From: Thermocrinis jamiesonii
Lineage (GTDB): Bacteria > Aquificota > Aquificia > Aquificales > Aquificaceae
Reading direction: 5' to 3'
DNA length: 64,000 nt
Assembly: GCF_000702425.1 (NCBI RefSeq)
Contig: NZ_JNIE01000002.1
Location: 248,001-312,000, forward strand
Shown here: one piece after another, positions 1-8,627 of the stretch
Layout of the letters: each line of letters starts with the position of its first letter
Position numbering within the stretch: position 1 is the stretch's first letter
Position numbers and translations under genes: made by a program
The notes under the pieces: generated by a model
Databases searched by the model: none
Told to the model about the DNA's origin: nothing
Seen by the model: the letters and a program-made list of their open reading frames with translations, nothing else

Positions 1-1
1 A

Positions 2-475
2 ACCCTTGCAGAAACAAAAGGAAGCCTAAAAACCATAAACAAGTTTGCTAAATTTTCTCTTTTTATATCGCTTCCTACCACTCTTTTTCTGTTCTTCTTC
101 TCTCACCTTCCAGTGGATATCCTCTTTGGACATGGAAAATTCACCAAAATGGATGTTGGTTTGACAGCTACCGCATTAAAGTATTATTCCCTAAGTCTTT
201 TTTTCTACTTCTTTTGGCAAGTGCTTTATCGCGCCTTTCAGGTTTTAAGTTGGCTCAAACCTGTATTTTTTGTGGCTATAATTGGGGTAATAATCAATGG
301 TCTTGCTAACTATGTTTTTGTGTTGGTCTTCAGGCTCGGAATTGCCGGGATCTGTCTTGGGACCTTTTTGGCTTATGCTTTTATTTCATTGACTTCTTAC
401 CTTTTGCTCTACAGAAGAGAAAAGATAGTTTCTGGTTCTAATAGCACTTCCTCGAGGAATTACAATATAGAATAG
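2..475 (+). CDS. MurJ/MviN-family lipid flippase, C-terminal part
   Basis: The open frame enters from the left edge of the window, so only the C-terminal ~157 residues are present. They are strongly hydrophobic, with about four to five membrane segments. The run around FWQVLYRAFQVL and GVIINGLANYVFV matches the later helices of the MurJ/MviN branch of the MOP exporter superfamily, which flips lipid-linked cell-wall or polysaccharide precursors across the inner membrane. The protein ends with a short charged tail. Because a polysaccharide cluster follows, it could serve either peptidoglycan or the surface polymer; the missing N-terminus prevents a decision. Family assignment is moderately sure, substrate is inference. 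Confidence 0.72.
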   Translation, partial: TLAETKGSLKTINKFAKFSLFISLPTTLFLFFFSHLPVDILFGHGKFTKMDVGLTATALKYYSLSLFFYFFWQVLYRAFQVLSWLKPVFFVAIIGVIINGLANYVFVLVFRLGIAGICLGTFLAYAFISLTSYLLLYRREKIVSGSNSTSSRNYNIE

Positions 476-488
476 ACTTAGAACAAGT

Positions 489-899
489 ATGAGCTTAAAG
501 GATATAGAATTTCTAAAGGAAAAGAGTAGAAAATTTTACGCAAATGCTTTGTATCTTTTTGAGAAAGGAGATTACGACTTATGTGCTTTTAACTTGGAGC
601 AGGCCTGCCAGCTTTTGCTGAAATATCTTATCGCTAAGCGCACTGGTGACTGGCCCAAAACTCATTACTTAGAACAACTTCTTAGAACTTTAAGTGAGGT
701 TTATGAGATTCCAGAAATATACCAATACTATCTTGATAATGAGCTCTTTTTTGACGACTTAACAGATGCATACTTTACTACCCGATATTTTCCTAAGATC
801 TTTACTAAAAGTTTGGCTGAAAAGCTGTTAAAAAGCTTTAAGAATTTTGTAAAATTTTTAGAGAGAGTGCTAAATGAAGAGTTTGAGTTTGATATATAA
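489..899 (+). CDS. HEPN domain protein (toxin of HEPN/MNT pair)
   Basis: A 136-residue all-helical protein of the HEPN family (PF05168-like). The N-terminal half contains the helix pair around FEKGDYDLCAFNLEQACQ, then K-R followed by a THYLEQLL segment, and the C-terminal half has the AYFTTRYF stretch typical of this family. HEPN proteins are commonly RNases or RNase-like toxins. The canonical RX4-6H catalytic spacing is not exact here: the nearest Arg and His (RTGDWPKTH) are separated by seven residues, so activity is uncertain. The gene overlaps the following nucleotidyltransferase gene by 26 bp, the usual arrangement of HepT/MntA (type VII) toxin-antitoxin modules. Confidence 0.78.
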   Translation: MSLKDIEFLKEKSRKFYANALYLFEKGDYDLCAFNLEQACQLLLKYLIAKRTGDWPKTHYLEQLLRTLSEVYEIPEIYQYYLDNELFFDDLTDAYFTTRYFPKIFTKSLAEKLLKSFKNFVKFLERVLNEEFEFDI

Positions 900-1230
900 A
901 AAGTTTTGGGAAGAAAGAAAGGAATACTTTGAAAATTATTTAGAGTGGGCAAAGAGAATAAAAGAAACCACTCGTGAATTGATCGGTGAAGATGTAAAAG
1001 TTATAGTCTTTGGCTCTGTTGTTAGAAAGGACTGGACGCCAGTAAGCGACATAGACGTTTTGATTATTTCAGACAATCTTTCAAAAAATTGGGAGGAAAA
1101 TAGATGGTTAAGAACTGAAATTAAAAAAAGAATAAGTCCCTTTTCTCCTTTTCAGATACACTTAGCAACTACTGAAGAATTTAAAAATTGGTGGAAAAAT
1201 TTTATTAAGGAAGATTATGTTGAGGTGTGA
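874..1230 (+). CDS. MNT-type nucleotidyltransferase (antitoxin partner)
   Basis: A 118-residue minimal nucleotidyltransferase. The polymerase-beta signature is visible: GS at the turn of FGSVVR followed by SDIDVLII, giving the GSx9-10DxD metal-binding motif. In HEPN/MNT pairs this protein neutralises the HEPN partner, in the HepT/MntA case by transferring AMP onto a tyrosine. It starts 26 bp inside the HEPN gene and ends 3 bp before the methyltransferase gene, so all may be cotranscribed. The alternative, a stand-alone aminoglycoside-type nucleotidyltransferase, is unlikely given the small size and partner. Confidence 0.8.
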   Translation: MKSLSLIYKKFWEERKEYFENYLEWAKRIKETTRELIGEDVKVIVFGSVVRKDWTPVSDIDVLIISDNLSKNWEENRWLRTEIKKRISPFSPFQIHLATTEEFKNWWKNFIKEDYVEV

Positions 1231-1233
1231 GGT

Positions 1234-2259
1234 ATGAGTGGTATAATAAGTATCATGAACAACACTCAGTGTCCCATTTGTCTGACAGAGGTAGCAAAAG
1301 AGAACTACAGTGAAACCTACATAAGTCCTTACAACAACCAAGAATACAAGCGTTATGAGTGTCCAAACTGCGATGTTCATTGGTGGGAGCCGTTAAAGAT
1401 TATCCCAGAGTTTTATGAAAGTGAAGTAATTGAAAGTTATATAGCTCTGCATGAAGGAATTGGATTAAGATTAGGACAAAATCACGAAGCTTTTTTTGAG
1501 TATTTTCCGCAGAATATCCGTGGCAGGCTACTTGACGTTGGATGTGGTAATGGTTTGTTTTTAAAACATGCAAAGCAAGCGGGTTTTGAAGTGTGGGGGA
1601 TAGATTTTGACAGAAAGTCTGTAGAAGTCGCAAGGAAAGCATTAAACACAGACACCATCTATGCCATGAGCCTTGAGGAGTTTTACGAGTATGCAAGTAA
1701 AGAAGGGCTTAAGTTTGATGTAATAACCTTCTTTGAAGTCCTTGAGCATCAGGATAAGCCGAGGGAGTTTTTGGAGATGGTTAAGGGGCTTTTAAAGGAA
1801 GGAGGCTACATAGCTGGAAGCGTGCCAAACAGGGAGAGGCTTTTTGCTAAAGATATTGATTGGAAATATTTTCATGGTGATTATCCACCGAATCATTTTC
1901 TCCGTTTTTCAAAGGAATGTTTGGAAAAAGTTTTAAAGCTTTCTGGCTTTTCGGAAGTAAGCGTAAGAAGGTTGGATTTTCCTTTTAAGGAGTTTTTTCC
2001 TTATTTAGAAAAGAGGTTCTTTGGCAACTTATTAGACGGGCTAAAGCATAAGCTTAAGGCTATGGTGGTTGGAAGCGAAAGAAGGGCAAGAGTGTATGCG
2101 GTAGAGGATTTTGACAAAGTATCTGAAAAGAAAGCTCTTGCTACAGTATTGAAAGCATTAAAGCTTGGAAGAAATCTGGTTCTTTTACCTTTAGCTCTCC
2201 TATACTTGGGTAAGCTTAAAGGGAATGGGATGCATCTTTATTTTCAGGCTAAAGGCTAA
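1234..2259 (+). CDS. Zinc-ribbon class I SAM-dependent methyltransferase
   Basis: A 341-residue protein. The N-terminus carries a CPIC...CPNC zinc ribbon (residues ~13-45). This is followed by a Rossmann methyltransferase core with motif I at LLDVGCGNGLFLKHA and the acidic end of strand 2 at GIDFD, then FFEVLEH as motif IV. Members of this class modify sugars during synthesis of O-antigen or capsule, and the gene lies at the start of a polysaccharide cluster. I chose the ATG at 1234 because GAGGTGTGAGGT precedes it; an ATG at 1255 lacks a binding site. The C-terminal ~100 residues include a hydrophobic stretch. The sugar substrate is unknown. Confidence 0.8.
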   Translation: MSGIISIMNNTQCPICLTEVAKENYSETYISPYNNQEYKRYECPNCDVHWWEPLKIIPEFYESEVIESYIALHEGIGLRLGQNHEAFFEYFPQNIRGRLLDVGCGNGLFLKHAKQAGFEVWGIDFDRKSVEVARKALNTDTIYAMSLEEFYEYASKEGLKFDVITFFEVLEHQDKPREFLEMVKGLLKEGGYIAGSVPNRERLFAKDIDWKYFHGDYPPNHFLRFSKECLEKVLKLSGFSEVSVRRLDFPFKEFFPYLEKRFFGNLLDGLKHKLKAMVVGSERRARVYAVEDFDKVSEKKALATVLKALKLGRNLVLLPLALLYLGKLKGNGMHLYFQAKG

Positions 2260-2265
2260 AAAGTC

Positions 2266-3525
2266 ATGAGAAAGCTAATGTTTTTAATACCGCATTTAGG
2301 GAGCGGAGGAGCAGAGAGAGTTTTAAAAAATCTTACAGATGGACTTAGGGATTACGAAAATTACATAGTTCTATTTGAAAATGTTGTTAAGTATAATGTA
2401 AATGGAGAATTAGTAATTCTAAATAGTCCAGCATCAAAAAATCTTGTCAAAAAACTTATCAATCTTCCCATTAGATACTACAAAATAAGAAAGCTAAAAA
2501 AGGAAATAAAACCATATGCAGTAGTGAGCCTGCTTGAGCCTGCCAACTTCTACAACGCCATAACTAAACTCAAAAACCAAAAAGTAATATTATCCCTACG
2601 CTCAAACTATACAATCACCTTTAAAGAAGATCCTTTTTTCGGAGATAAAATAACAAGAAAAATCTTATTTTTTGCCTACAAGCTTGTTTTTAAAATTTTC
2701 TACAACAAAGCAGATTACATAGTTGCAATATCAAAAGGTGTAGCTTTGGATGCGGTAAGAAGTTTTGGGATGAACTCAGAAAAAGTGGTAGTTATTTACA
2801 ATCCTTATCCAATAGAAGACATAGAGGAGTTAGCAAAGGAGGATTTAAGGGAGTGGGAAAGTGTATTTGAAGGTCCAGTAATCATCACCGCTGGCAGACT
2901 AACCAAACCAAAAGGTCAGTGGTATCTTTTAAGAGTTTTTAGGCAGTTAAAAGAAACCCACAAAGATCTAAAGCTTGTCATACTTGGGGAAGGCGAGCTA
3001 AAGGAATACTTAGTAAAGCTTTCGGAAGAGCTTGGGCTAAGGACCTTCGTTTGGGACAGAGATAAGCTTTCCGAAGATTTTGACGTTTATTTTCTTGGCT
3101 TTCAGAAAAATCCCTTTAAGTTTATTGCAAGGTCAAAGCTTTTTGTCTTTCCATCCCTTTGGGAGGGTTTTCCTAACGCTTTAGTTGAAGCTATGGCTTG
3201 TGGTGTGCCGGTTGTTTCTTCTGATTGCAGGAGTGGTCCAAGGGAGATACTGGCACCCAACACTGATGTGGAGTATCAGACTGAAAAGCCAGAGTTTGCA
3301 GAGTATGGTGTGCTTATGCCTGTGTTTGATGTAAAATTTAAATCAGCAAAGAAGCCGTTGGAAGAAAAGGAGAGGATGTGGGTGGAAATTTTAGAAAAGC
3401 TGATAGAGGATGAGGAGCTTAGAAAAGCTTATTCAATCAAGGGGAAACAAAGAGCTGAAGATTTCAGCTTGGAAAAAATTGTGGACAAATGGAAAAGATT
3501 GATAGAAGGAGTTTATAACGCATGA
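2266..3525 (+). CDS. GT4-family glycosyltransferase (copy A)
   Basis: A 419-residue GT-B fold glycosyltransferase. The N-terminal acceptor domain opens with LIPHLGSGGAERVLKNL, typical of GT4 enzymes. The C-terminal nucleotide-sugar domain has AGRLTKPKG, then PSLWEGFPNALVEAMA with the E-x7-E retaining signature, and GVPVVSSDCRSGPREIL. It probably adds one sugar to a lipid-linked polysaccharide intermediate at the cytoplasmic membrane face. The stretch from residue ~176 to ~374 is almost identical to that of a second GT4 gene in the cluster (8624-9835), whereas the N-terminal domains differ. Its stop overlaps the next start in an ATGA. Confidence 0.88.
   Translation: MRKLMFLIPHLGSGGAERVLKNLTDGLRDYENYIVLFENVVKYNVNGELVILNSPASKNLVKKLINLPIRYYKIRKLKKEIKPYAVVSLLEPANFYNAITKLKNQKVILSLRSNYTITFKEDPFFGDKITRKILFFAYKLVFKIFYNKADYIVAISKGVALDAVRSFGMNSEKVVVIYNPYPIEDIEELAKEDLREWESVFEGPVIITAGRLTKPKGQWYLLRVFRQLKETHKDLKLVILGEGELKEYLVKLSEELGLRTFVWDRDKLSEDFDVYFLGFQKNPFKFIARSKLFVFPSLWEGFPNALVEAMACGVPVVSSDCRSGPREILAPNTDVEYQTEKPEFAEYGVLMPVFDVKFKSAKKPLEEKERMWVEILEKLIEDEELRKAYSIKGKQRAEDFSLEKIVDKWKRLIEGVYNA
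2791..3386 (+). repeat. 596-bp direct repeat, copy A (GT4 donor domain)
   Basis: This block matches 9116-9711 without gaps at a constant offset of 6325 bp. I count about 22 mismatches, roughly 96 percent identity. Mismatches are clustered, with perfect runs such as 2881-2980 and 3121-3190. Similarity falls away sharply on both sides. The block encodes the donor-binding domain of two glycosyltransferases. Confidence 0.95.
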
Positions 3526-4478
3526 ATGTAAATCGTAATCCTAAAGTAACAGTTATAATTCCAACAATAGGACGAGATACTTTACCTAAAGCACTGGAAA
3601 GCGTAATTAATCAAACGTATAAAAATTTAGAAATTATAATAACAGACGACACAGAAGAAAGAAAAGCATTTCAGTTAGTTTCTCCATATTTAGAAAAAGA
3701 TAATAGGATTAGATACATAGTTAATACTAAATACAGACATGGACCAGCAGGAAACAAGAACAATGGATTAGACCATATAACTGGTGAATATTTTACAATA
3801 TGCGACGATGATGATACTTTATCTCCAGATGCCATTGAGAGCATGGTTAATATAGCTATTGAAAAGGGTTACATGATTGTTTTGGGAAATTATATTAATC
3901 AATATGGTAAATATACTGGAAAACATTATGGTAAAAATCAAGAAGTAGAATATTCATCCTTTTTATGCAGTGTATTTGACGGGGACTATAGTTTTATAGT
4001 AAGGACTGATCTTTTAGGTAAAGATAGATACTTAGACGAGTGTTGGGGAGGCGAGGGTATATTGTGGTTAAGATTATTCAAAAGAGCTGGGAAAGGTTAT
4101 TACATTCATAGAACTATGGGGAAAGTCAGGGCACAAGGAGAAGATAGTGTTACCAAAAGAGCGGTATTGCCCAATATAGCTTCAAGGCAGGTTTTAACTT
4201 ATGTACACTATATAGACCTTTTTTTTGAAGATTATAAAAAATATTGTCCCAAAAATATTATAAGGTACTCGATCAGTGGTATAACTTTTTCAAATCTATC
4301 TGGAGAAAAAAGGAAAATAATATGGTTTTTGACTAAATCTTTTAAAGCATCAAAGCTATATACTTTCTTATTTGTCATACCTTGGGCTATTTTTTGTTTT
4401 TTAGCACCAAAATATCTACTGCGAAAATTATGGGCAAGTAATATAAAAAACTACCTAAAAAAATTATTCTTTTCTTAA
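3522..4478 (+). CDS. GT2-family glycosyltransferase
   Basis: A 318-residue GT-A fold enzyme. The N-terminus VTVIIPTIGRD leads into ALESVINQTYKNLEIIITDD, the classic GT2 nucleotide-binding region, and the metal-binding acidic cluster is CDDDDTLSPDA near residue 92. The last ~50 residues are hydrophobic and basic and may touch the membrane. It starts in an ATGA overlap with the preceding GT4 gene, so translation is probably coupled. Codon use is more AT-rich than in the flanking GT4 and AsnB genes, with many AAA, ATA and TTA codons, consistent with a separate origin within a polysaccharide cluster. The donor sugar cannot be read from sequence. Confidence 0.87.
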   Translation: MNVNRNPKVTVIIPTIGRDTLPKALESVINQTYKNLEIIITDDTEERKAFQLVSPYLEKDNRIRYIVNTKYRHGPAGNKNNGLDHITGEYFTICDDDDTLSPDAIESMVNIAIEKGYMIVLGNYINQYGKYTGKHYGKNQEVEYSSFLCSVFDGDYSFIVRTDLLGKDRYLDECWGGEGILWLRLFKRAGKGYYIHRTMGKVRAQGEDSVTKRAVLPNIASRQVLTYVHYIDLFFEDYKKYCPKNIIRYSISGITFSNLSGEKRKIIWFLTKSFKASKLYTFLFVIPWAIFCFLAPKYLLRKLWASNIKNYLKKLFFS

Positions 4479-4490
4479 GGAAGGAAAAAG

Positions 4491-5318
4491 ATGAAAATTA
4501 ACACTAATCACCTATTTAGCATTCAGAAGCCGCCTTTTCTATCTAATTGCTTAAGATTTATTGGTAGATTAGTTCCGAATATAAAATATATTAGAGCGAT
4601 ACCCAATAGGATTCTTAAACCTATAAATAGTTTGTTAGGATTTAGAGGCCCATATATAGTTAAAATTGATGAGTTTTATATGTGCTTACTTCCAGAAGAA
4701 TGCGTGGATGGGAATTTATACTTTAGCGCTCATCTATATGACCGCAAGGAGATTTTGTTTCTCTTAAAAAGATTTCCTAAGGATGGAGTTTTAATAGATG
4801 CTGGAGCATACAAAGGTTACTGGTCTTTAAAATTTGCGTGTAGATATCCAAATGCAATGATTTATGCCATTGAACCTAATCCTTATGTATTTGATGTATT
4901 AAAATTTAACATTAAAATCAACGGTTATAAAAATATTGTTCCAATCAATTTGGGATTATCGGATAATGAAGAGGAGCTTTATTTACACTTAAACCTTTCA
5001 GGAAATCTTGGAGGAAGTACTTTTAGAGAAGGAATTATTATTAATGGAGATAAAATTAAAGTAAAAGTGGCTCCATTGCTAAAGATCATCAACGAATTTA
5101 ACATTGAAAAGATAGATATCTTAAAACTTGATATAGAAGGGTTTGAACCCAGGGTGCTCTCAAAATTCTTCTCTCAAGCACCTAAACATTTATATCCAAA
5201 GTATATTGTTTTAGAAATGCATTTTTTTTCTATTACTGATCTTCCTTATGAATTTCAAAAAAATTATAGAGTGGTTTTGAAGGGCAGAGAAAATTGGGTT
5301 TTTCAAAGGAGTTCTTAA
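4491..5318 (+). CDS. FkbM-family methyltransferase
   Basis: A 275-residue SAM-dependent methyltransferase of the FkbM type. Motif I is VLIDAGAYKGYWSLKFA, the strand-2 acidic region is YAIEPNPYVFDVLK, and the diagnostic motif near the C-terminus is ILKLDIEGFEPRVL. FkbM enzymes O-methylate sugars or polyketides; here the target is presumably a hydroxyl of the surface polysaccharide. AAGGAAGG sits 7-14 bp ahead of the ATG. Like the preceding GT2 gene it is strikingly AT-rich. The ~65 residues before the core are basic and unassigned. Confidence 0.83.
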   Translation: MKINTNHLFSIQKPPFLSNCLRFIGRLVPNIKYIRAIPNRILKPINSLLGFRGPYIVKIDEFYMCLLPEECVDGNLYFSAHLYDRKEILFLLKRFPKDGVLIDAGAYKGYWSLKFACRYPNAMIYAIEPNPYVFDVLKFNIKINGYKNIVPINLGLSDNEEELYLHLNLSGNLGGSTFREGIIINGDKIKVKVAPLLKIINEFNIEKIDILKLDIEGFEPRVLSKFFSQAPKHLYPKYIVLEMHFFSITDLPYEFQKNYRVVLKGRENWVFQRSS

Positions 5319-5321
5319 CCC

Positions 5322-7241
5322 ATGTGTCGCATAGTGGGCTTCTTAGACCTTAACTATAAGCAAGATTATCCAATGGATAAAACCATTCTGAATATGCGAG
5401 ATACTCTCACTCACGGTGGTCCAGACGATGCGGGTGTTTATTTAGATAAAGACATACCTTTAGCCTTTGGACACAGGAGACTTTCCATTTTGGACCTTAG
5501 CCCTCTTGGGCGCCAACCTATGGAGTTTGAAAATCTGGTGATTACATACAATGGAGAGGTGTATAACTTCAAGGAAATAAGGCAAGAGCTTGAAAAAGAA
5601 GGATACAAATTTTTCTCAAATTCAGACACTGAAGTAATCTTGAAGGCTTTCCACAGATGGGGTATGCAAGCGGTTCAAAAGTTTAGAGGAATGTTTGCTT
5701 TTGCCCTGTGGGACAAAGAAAAGAAAGAGCTTATTCTTTGTAGAGATAGGGTTGGTGTTAAGCCTCTTTTTTACTACTACAAAAATGGCCTGTTTATGTT
5801 TGCGTCTGAGCTTAAGGCATTTCATAAACACCCAAAGTTTGAAAAGGAGATAGACCCTATAGGCCTATCGCTTTATCTACAGTATGGCTACATTCCTGCA
5901 CCATACACCATATTTAAAAATACCTTCAAACTAAAACCTGCCCATTTTTTGATCGTAAAACCAAATGGAGAGATAGAAGAGATCCCTTACTGGAGCATTG
6001 AAACCTTTTTTAAAGAGGGAAGGTCTAAAAAAGATATTTGGCTAAAGAAGAGAGAAGATGAACTTGCCCAAGAGCTTGAAGACATTCTTACGGAAAGCTT
6101 TAAGCTTAGGCTTGTGTCTGATGTGCCTGTGGGAATGTTTCTCAGCGGTGGCATAGACTCCTCTACCGTTTGTGCCCTTTTGGCAAAGGAAGGAATAAGA
6201 CTAAAGACATTCACCATAGGATTTTACGAGAAAGAATACAACGAGGCAGAATACGCAAAGAAGATTGCAGAGTATCTTGGAACAGAACACACAGAGCTTT
6301 ACTGCACTCCAAAAGAAGCCTTTGAGATTATTCCCAAGCTTCCTGAGATATACGATGAACCGTTTGGAGATTCTTCAGCCATACCGACCTGCCTTGTTTC
6401 TAAGCTTGCAAGGTCCCAGGTAAAAGTTTCTCTTTCCGCAGACGGAGGAGATGAACAGTTTTGCGGATATTCAAATTATTGGCTAATTTCAGACAAAATA
6501 AAAAAACTTTCAAAAATTCCTTTTTCAGGGTTAATATCTAAGCTTCTTGATGTTATCCATCCAGATTTTGCTCAAAAGATCTACAATACTTTAAAACCAA
6601 TACTGCCAAAATACACAAACTTCAGGGACAAGTTTATAAAGCTCAGAAATGTTCTAAAGGTTGGGGATAGCATGGAGATGTATAACCTTGCGGTAAGCTA
6701 TTTTTTGGAAGAGGACCTTAAAGAGCTTGGGCTTAATTCTTACAGAAGATTAACAGACTGGAGCAAAGAGCCAAAACTTGACCTTTTGAGCTCAATGATG
6801 TTAACAGACCTAAAAACTTACCTGCCAGATGATATACTAGTAAAGGTGGATAGAGCAACCATGGCTGTTGCTTTGGAAGGAAGAGAGCCTTTTTTGGACC
6901 ATATGATCTTAGAATGGACCTGCCAATTGCCATCGGAATTCAAATACAAAAACGGAGTCAGCAAATACATCCTTAGAAAGGTTTTGTATAAATATGTTCC
7001 AAGGGAGCTTTTGGATAGACCAAAGCAAGGTTTTGGCGTGCCAATATATGAATGGTTTAAAAGAGATTTGAAGGAGCTATACATAGAATATCTAAGCGAG
7101 CACAGAATAAGATCTGCAGGTATTTTTGATTTTTTAGCAGTAAAAAGACTACTTGACGATTATTTTATGGATAGAGGAGTAAATCACAACAAGCTTTGGC
7201 TTTTGTTCGTGTTTGAATTGTGGAGGGAAAAATGGATTTGA
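5322..7241 (+). CDS. asnB: Glutamine-hydrolysing asparagine synthase-like amidotransferase
   Basis: A 639-residue two-domain enzyme. Cys2 directly after the initiator Met (MCRIVGF) is the Ntn-type glutaminase nucleophile; GHRRLSI and the NGEVYN loop belong to that domain. The synthetase domain has the PP-loop SGGIDSS at about residues 275-281 and SADGGDE further on. The family makes asparagine, but paralogues inside O-antigen clusters amidate uronic acids (for example WbpS in Pseudomonas). Position among glycosyltransferases and upstream of a UDP-sugar dehydrogenase favours that role, though general asparagine synthesis is not excluded. The next gene overlaps its end by 10 bp. Confidence 0.88.
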   Translation: MCRIVGFLDLNYKQDYPMDKTILNMRDTLTHGGPDDAGVYLDKDIPLAFGHRRLSILDLSPLGRQPMEFENLVITYNGEVYNFKEIRQELEKEGYKFFSNSDTEVILKAFHRWGMQAVQKFRGMFAFALWDKEKKELILCRDRVGVKPLFYYYKNGLFMFASELKAFHKHPKFEKEIDPIGLSLYLQYGYIPAPYTIFKNTFKLKPAHFLIVKPNGEIEEIPYWSIETFFKEGRSKKDIWLKKREDELAQELEDILTESFKLRLVSDVPVGMFLSGGIDSSTVCALLAKEGIRLKTFTIGFYEKEYNEAEYAKKIAEYLGTEHTELYCTPKEAFEIIPKLPEIYDEPFGDSSAIPTCLVSKLARSQVKVSLSADGGDEQFCGYSNYWLISDKIKKLSKIPFSGLISKLLDVIHPDFAQKIYNTLKPILPKYTNFRDKFIKLRNVLKVGDSMEMYNLAVSYFLEEDLKELGLNSYRRLTDWSKEPKLDLLSSMMLTDLKTYLPDDILVKVDRATMAVALEGREPFLDHMILEWTCQLPSEFKYKNGVSKYILRKVLYKYVPRELLDRPKQGFGVPIYEWFKRDLKELYIEYLSEHRIRSAGIFDFLAVKRLLDDYFMDRGVNHNKLWLLFVFELWREKWI

Positions 7242-7873
7242 TTTTTATTAAAGGAAAAATTAAAAGATTGATGAAATTAGGTCCTTTTGGAGTTTTTAAA
7301 TGTTTGTATCATAGACATAAGCTAAAGAGATTAGTAGAAAATATAGGTATAGATATTGATCCTTGGCATATACACGGTAATTTCTTTTGCAGATATTACA
7401 AACGAATAGTTGTCAATATTGTAAACTCACTTAAACCAGAAATAGTAGTTGAAGTTGGGTGTGGCATAGGAGAGATTATAAGTAGAGTTAATGCAAGCAC
7501 TAAAATAGGCATAGATATTAACAGCGATTTGATTAAGTTAGCTAAAATTGTTAACGCTGAAGCAGAGTATATAGTTGGTGATTTTTCTACAATTCTTTCT
7601 TTGCCATTTAATAGAATAGATTGCCTACTTACCGTAGGTGTAATCCATGGCATTTCGCAAGATGATTTAAGAAACTACATAAAGTCAATAATTGATAAAA
7701 AGAAAGTTAAATACATACTTACTGATAATTACAAAGAGAGCTATCCATACAAAAATAAAACTTACTCTCATAATTTGGAAAGTTACGATGAGCGCATTAC
7801 GCTCTTAGAGATATTTGACGATGGAGAAGGATATAGAGATTTCTTTCTATGGAGAGTAGATTATGAGCGCTAA
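7232..7873 (+). CDS. Class I SAM-dependent methyltransferase
   Basis: A 213-residue protein with a methyltransferase motif I, VVEVGCGIGEIISRV, and strand-2 acidic region IGIDINSDLIKLAK. The C-terminal half contains CLLTVGVIHGIS in place of a typical motif IV. I prefer the ATG at 7232, which has GGAGGG four bases upstream, over the in-frame GTG at 7220 further inside asnB. It overlaps asnB by 10 bp and the deacetylase gene by 11 bp. Base composition is AT-rich like the FkbM and GT2 genes. Probably modifies a sugar of the surface polymer; the target is unknown. Confidence 0.72.
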   Translation: MDLIFIKGKIKRLMKLGPFGVFKCLYHRHKLKRLVENIGIDIDPWHIHGNFFCRYYKRIVVNIVNSLKPEIVVEVGCGIGEIISRVNASTKIGIDINSDLIKLAKIVNAEAEYIVGDFSTILSLPFNRIDCLLTVGVIHGISQDDLRNYIKSIIDKKKVKYILTDNYKESYPYKNKTYSHNLESYDERITLLEIFDDGEGYRDFFLWRVDYER

Positions 7874-8627
7874 ATACTTAATCAGGCTTGATGATGCTTG
7901 TCCAACTATGGACATAGAGAAGTGGAACCTAATAGAGCAATGCTTGGATAAACATAATCTTAAACCTCTTGTAGCAGTTATTCCTGACTGTAAAGATGAG
8001 AGCTTACACTTTAACGAACCTGTAAAAGACTTTTGGCAGATTGTAAAAAGATGGAAAAGTAAAGGATGGACTATTGGCATGCATGGGTATCAGCATGTCT
8101 ACGTCGAATTGAAAGACAAGAAAAAGTCTTTAGTTCCCATACATAACAGAACTGAGTTTGCAGGCTTGCCCTATGAAGTTCAAAAGGAAAAAATTGAGAA
8201 GGCTTGGAAGATTTTCCTGAGTCAGGGCATTAAGCCAGATGTATGGGTGGCACCAGCACATACTTTTGATTTAAATACTTTAAAAGCTTTGGAAAAAGTT
8301 ACAGAAATAAGAATTGTTTCAGATTGTTTTGCTTTTTATCCATTTAAGTATAATAATTTCTTCTTTGTTCCACAACAGCTGTGGAAATTTATAAGATTTC
8401 CATTCGGTGTATGGACCATCTGCTTACATCCAAATACTATGTCAAAAGATGATTTTAATAAATTGGAGCTTTGGCTTCAAAGTAGCAGGGAACAGTTTGT
8501 AAATTTCTCCCAAGTTGAATTAAAAAACAGAAGTTGGACTGCTTTAGAAAGGTTTATTAACCACAACTTTTGGTTTGACAATAATAAGAAGAACTGGTTT
8601 AAAATTATCAAGCGCGTGATGAAATGA
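7863..8627 (+). CDS. Polysaccharide deacetylase-like protein (NodB/DUF2334 type)
   Basis: A 254-residue protein beginning KYLIRLDDACPTMDIEKW, where the Asp pair matches the first metal/catalytic motif of carbohydrate esterase 4 and DUF2334 proteins. GMHGYQHVY around residue 75 supplies the His residues of motif 2, and WVAPAHTFD a later motif. Such enzymes remove N- or O-acetyl groups from carbohydrates. No signal peptide is evident, so it may act in the cytoplasm on a precursor, as in some O-antigen pathways. It overlaps both neighbours (11 bp and 4 bp). Family is reasonably sure, activity inferred. Confidence 0.72.
   Translation: MSAKYLIRLDDACPTMDIEKWNLIEQCLDKHNLKPLVAVIPDCKDESLHFNEPVKDFWQIVKRWKSKGWTIGMHGYQHVYVELKDKKKSLVPIHNRTEFAGLPYEVQKEKIEKAWKIFLSQGIKPDVWVAPAHTFDLNTLKALEKVTEIRIVSDCFAFYPFKYNNFFFVPQQLWKFIRFPFGVWTICLHPNTMSKDDFNKLELWLQSSREQFVNFSQVELKNRSWTALERFINHNFWFDNNKKNWFKIIKRVMK

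Noticed and set aside
5322-7241. asnB considered simply as housekeeping asparagine synthetase
   Set aside because: Not excluded, but its place inside the glycan cluster and overlap with a methyltransferase gene make a role in sugar amidation more likely.
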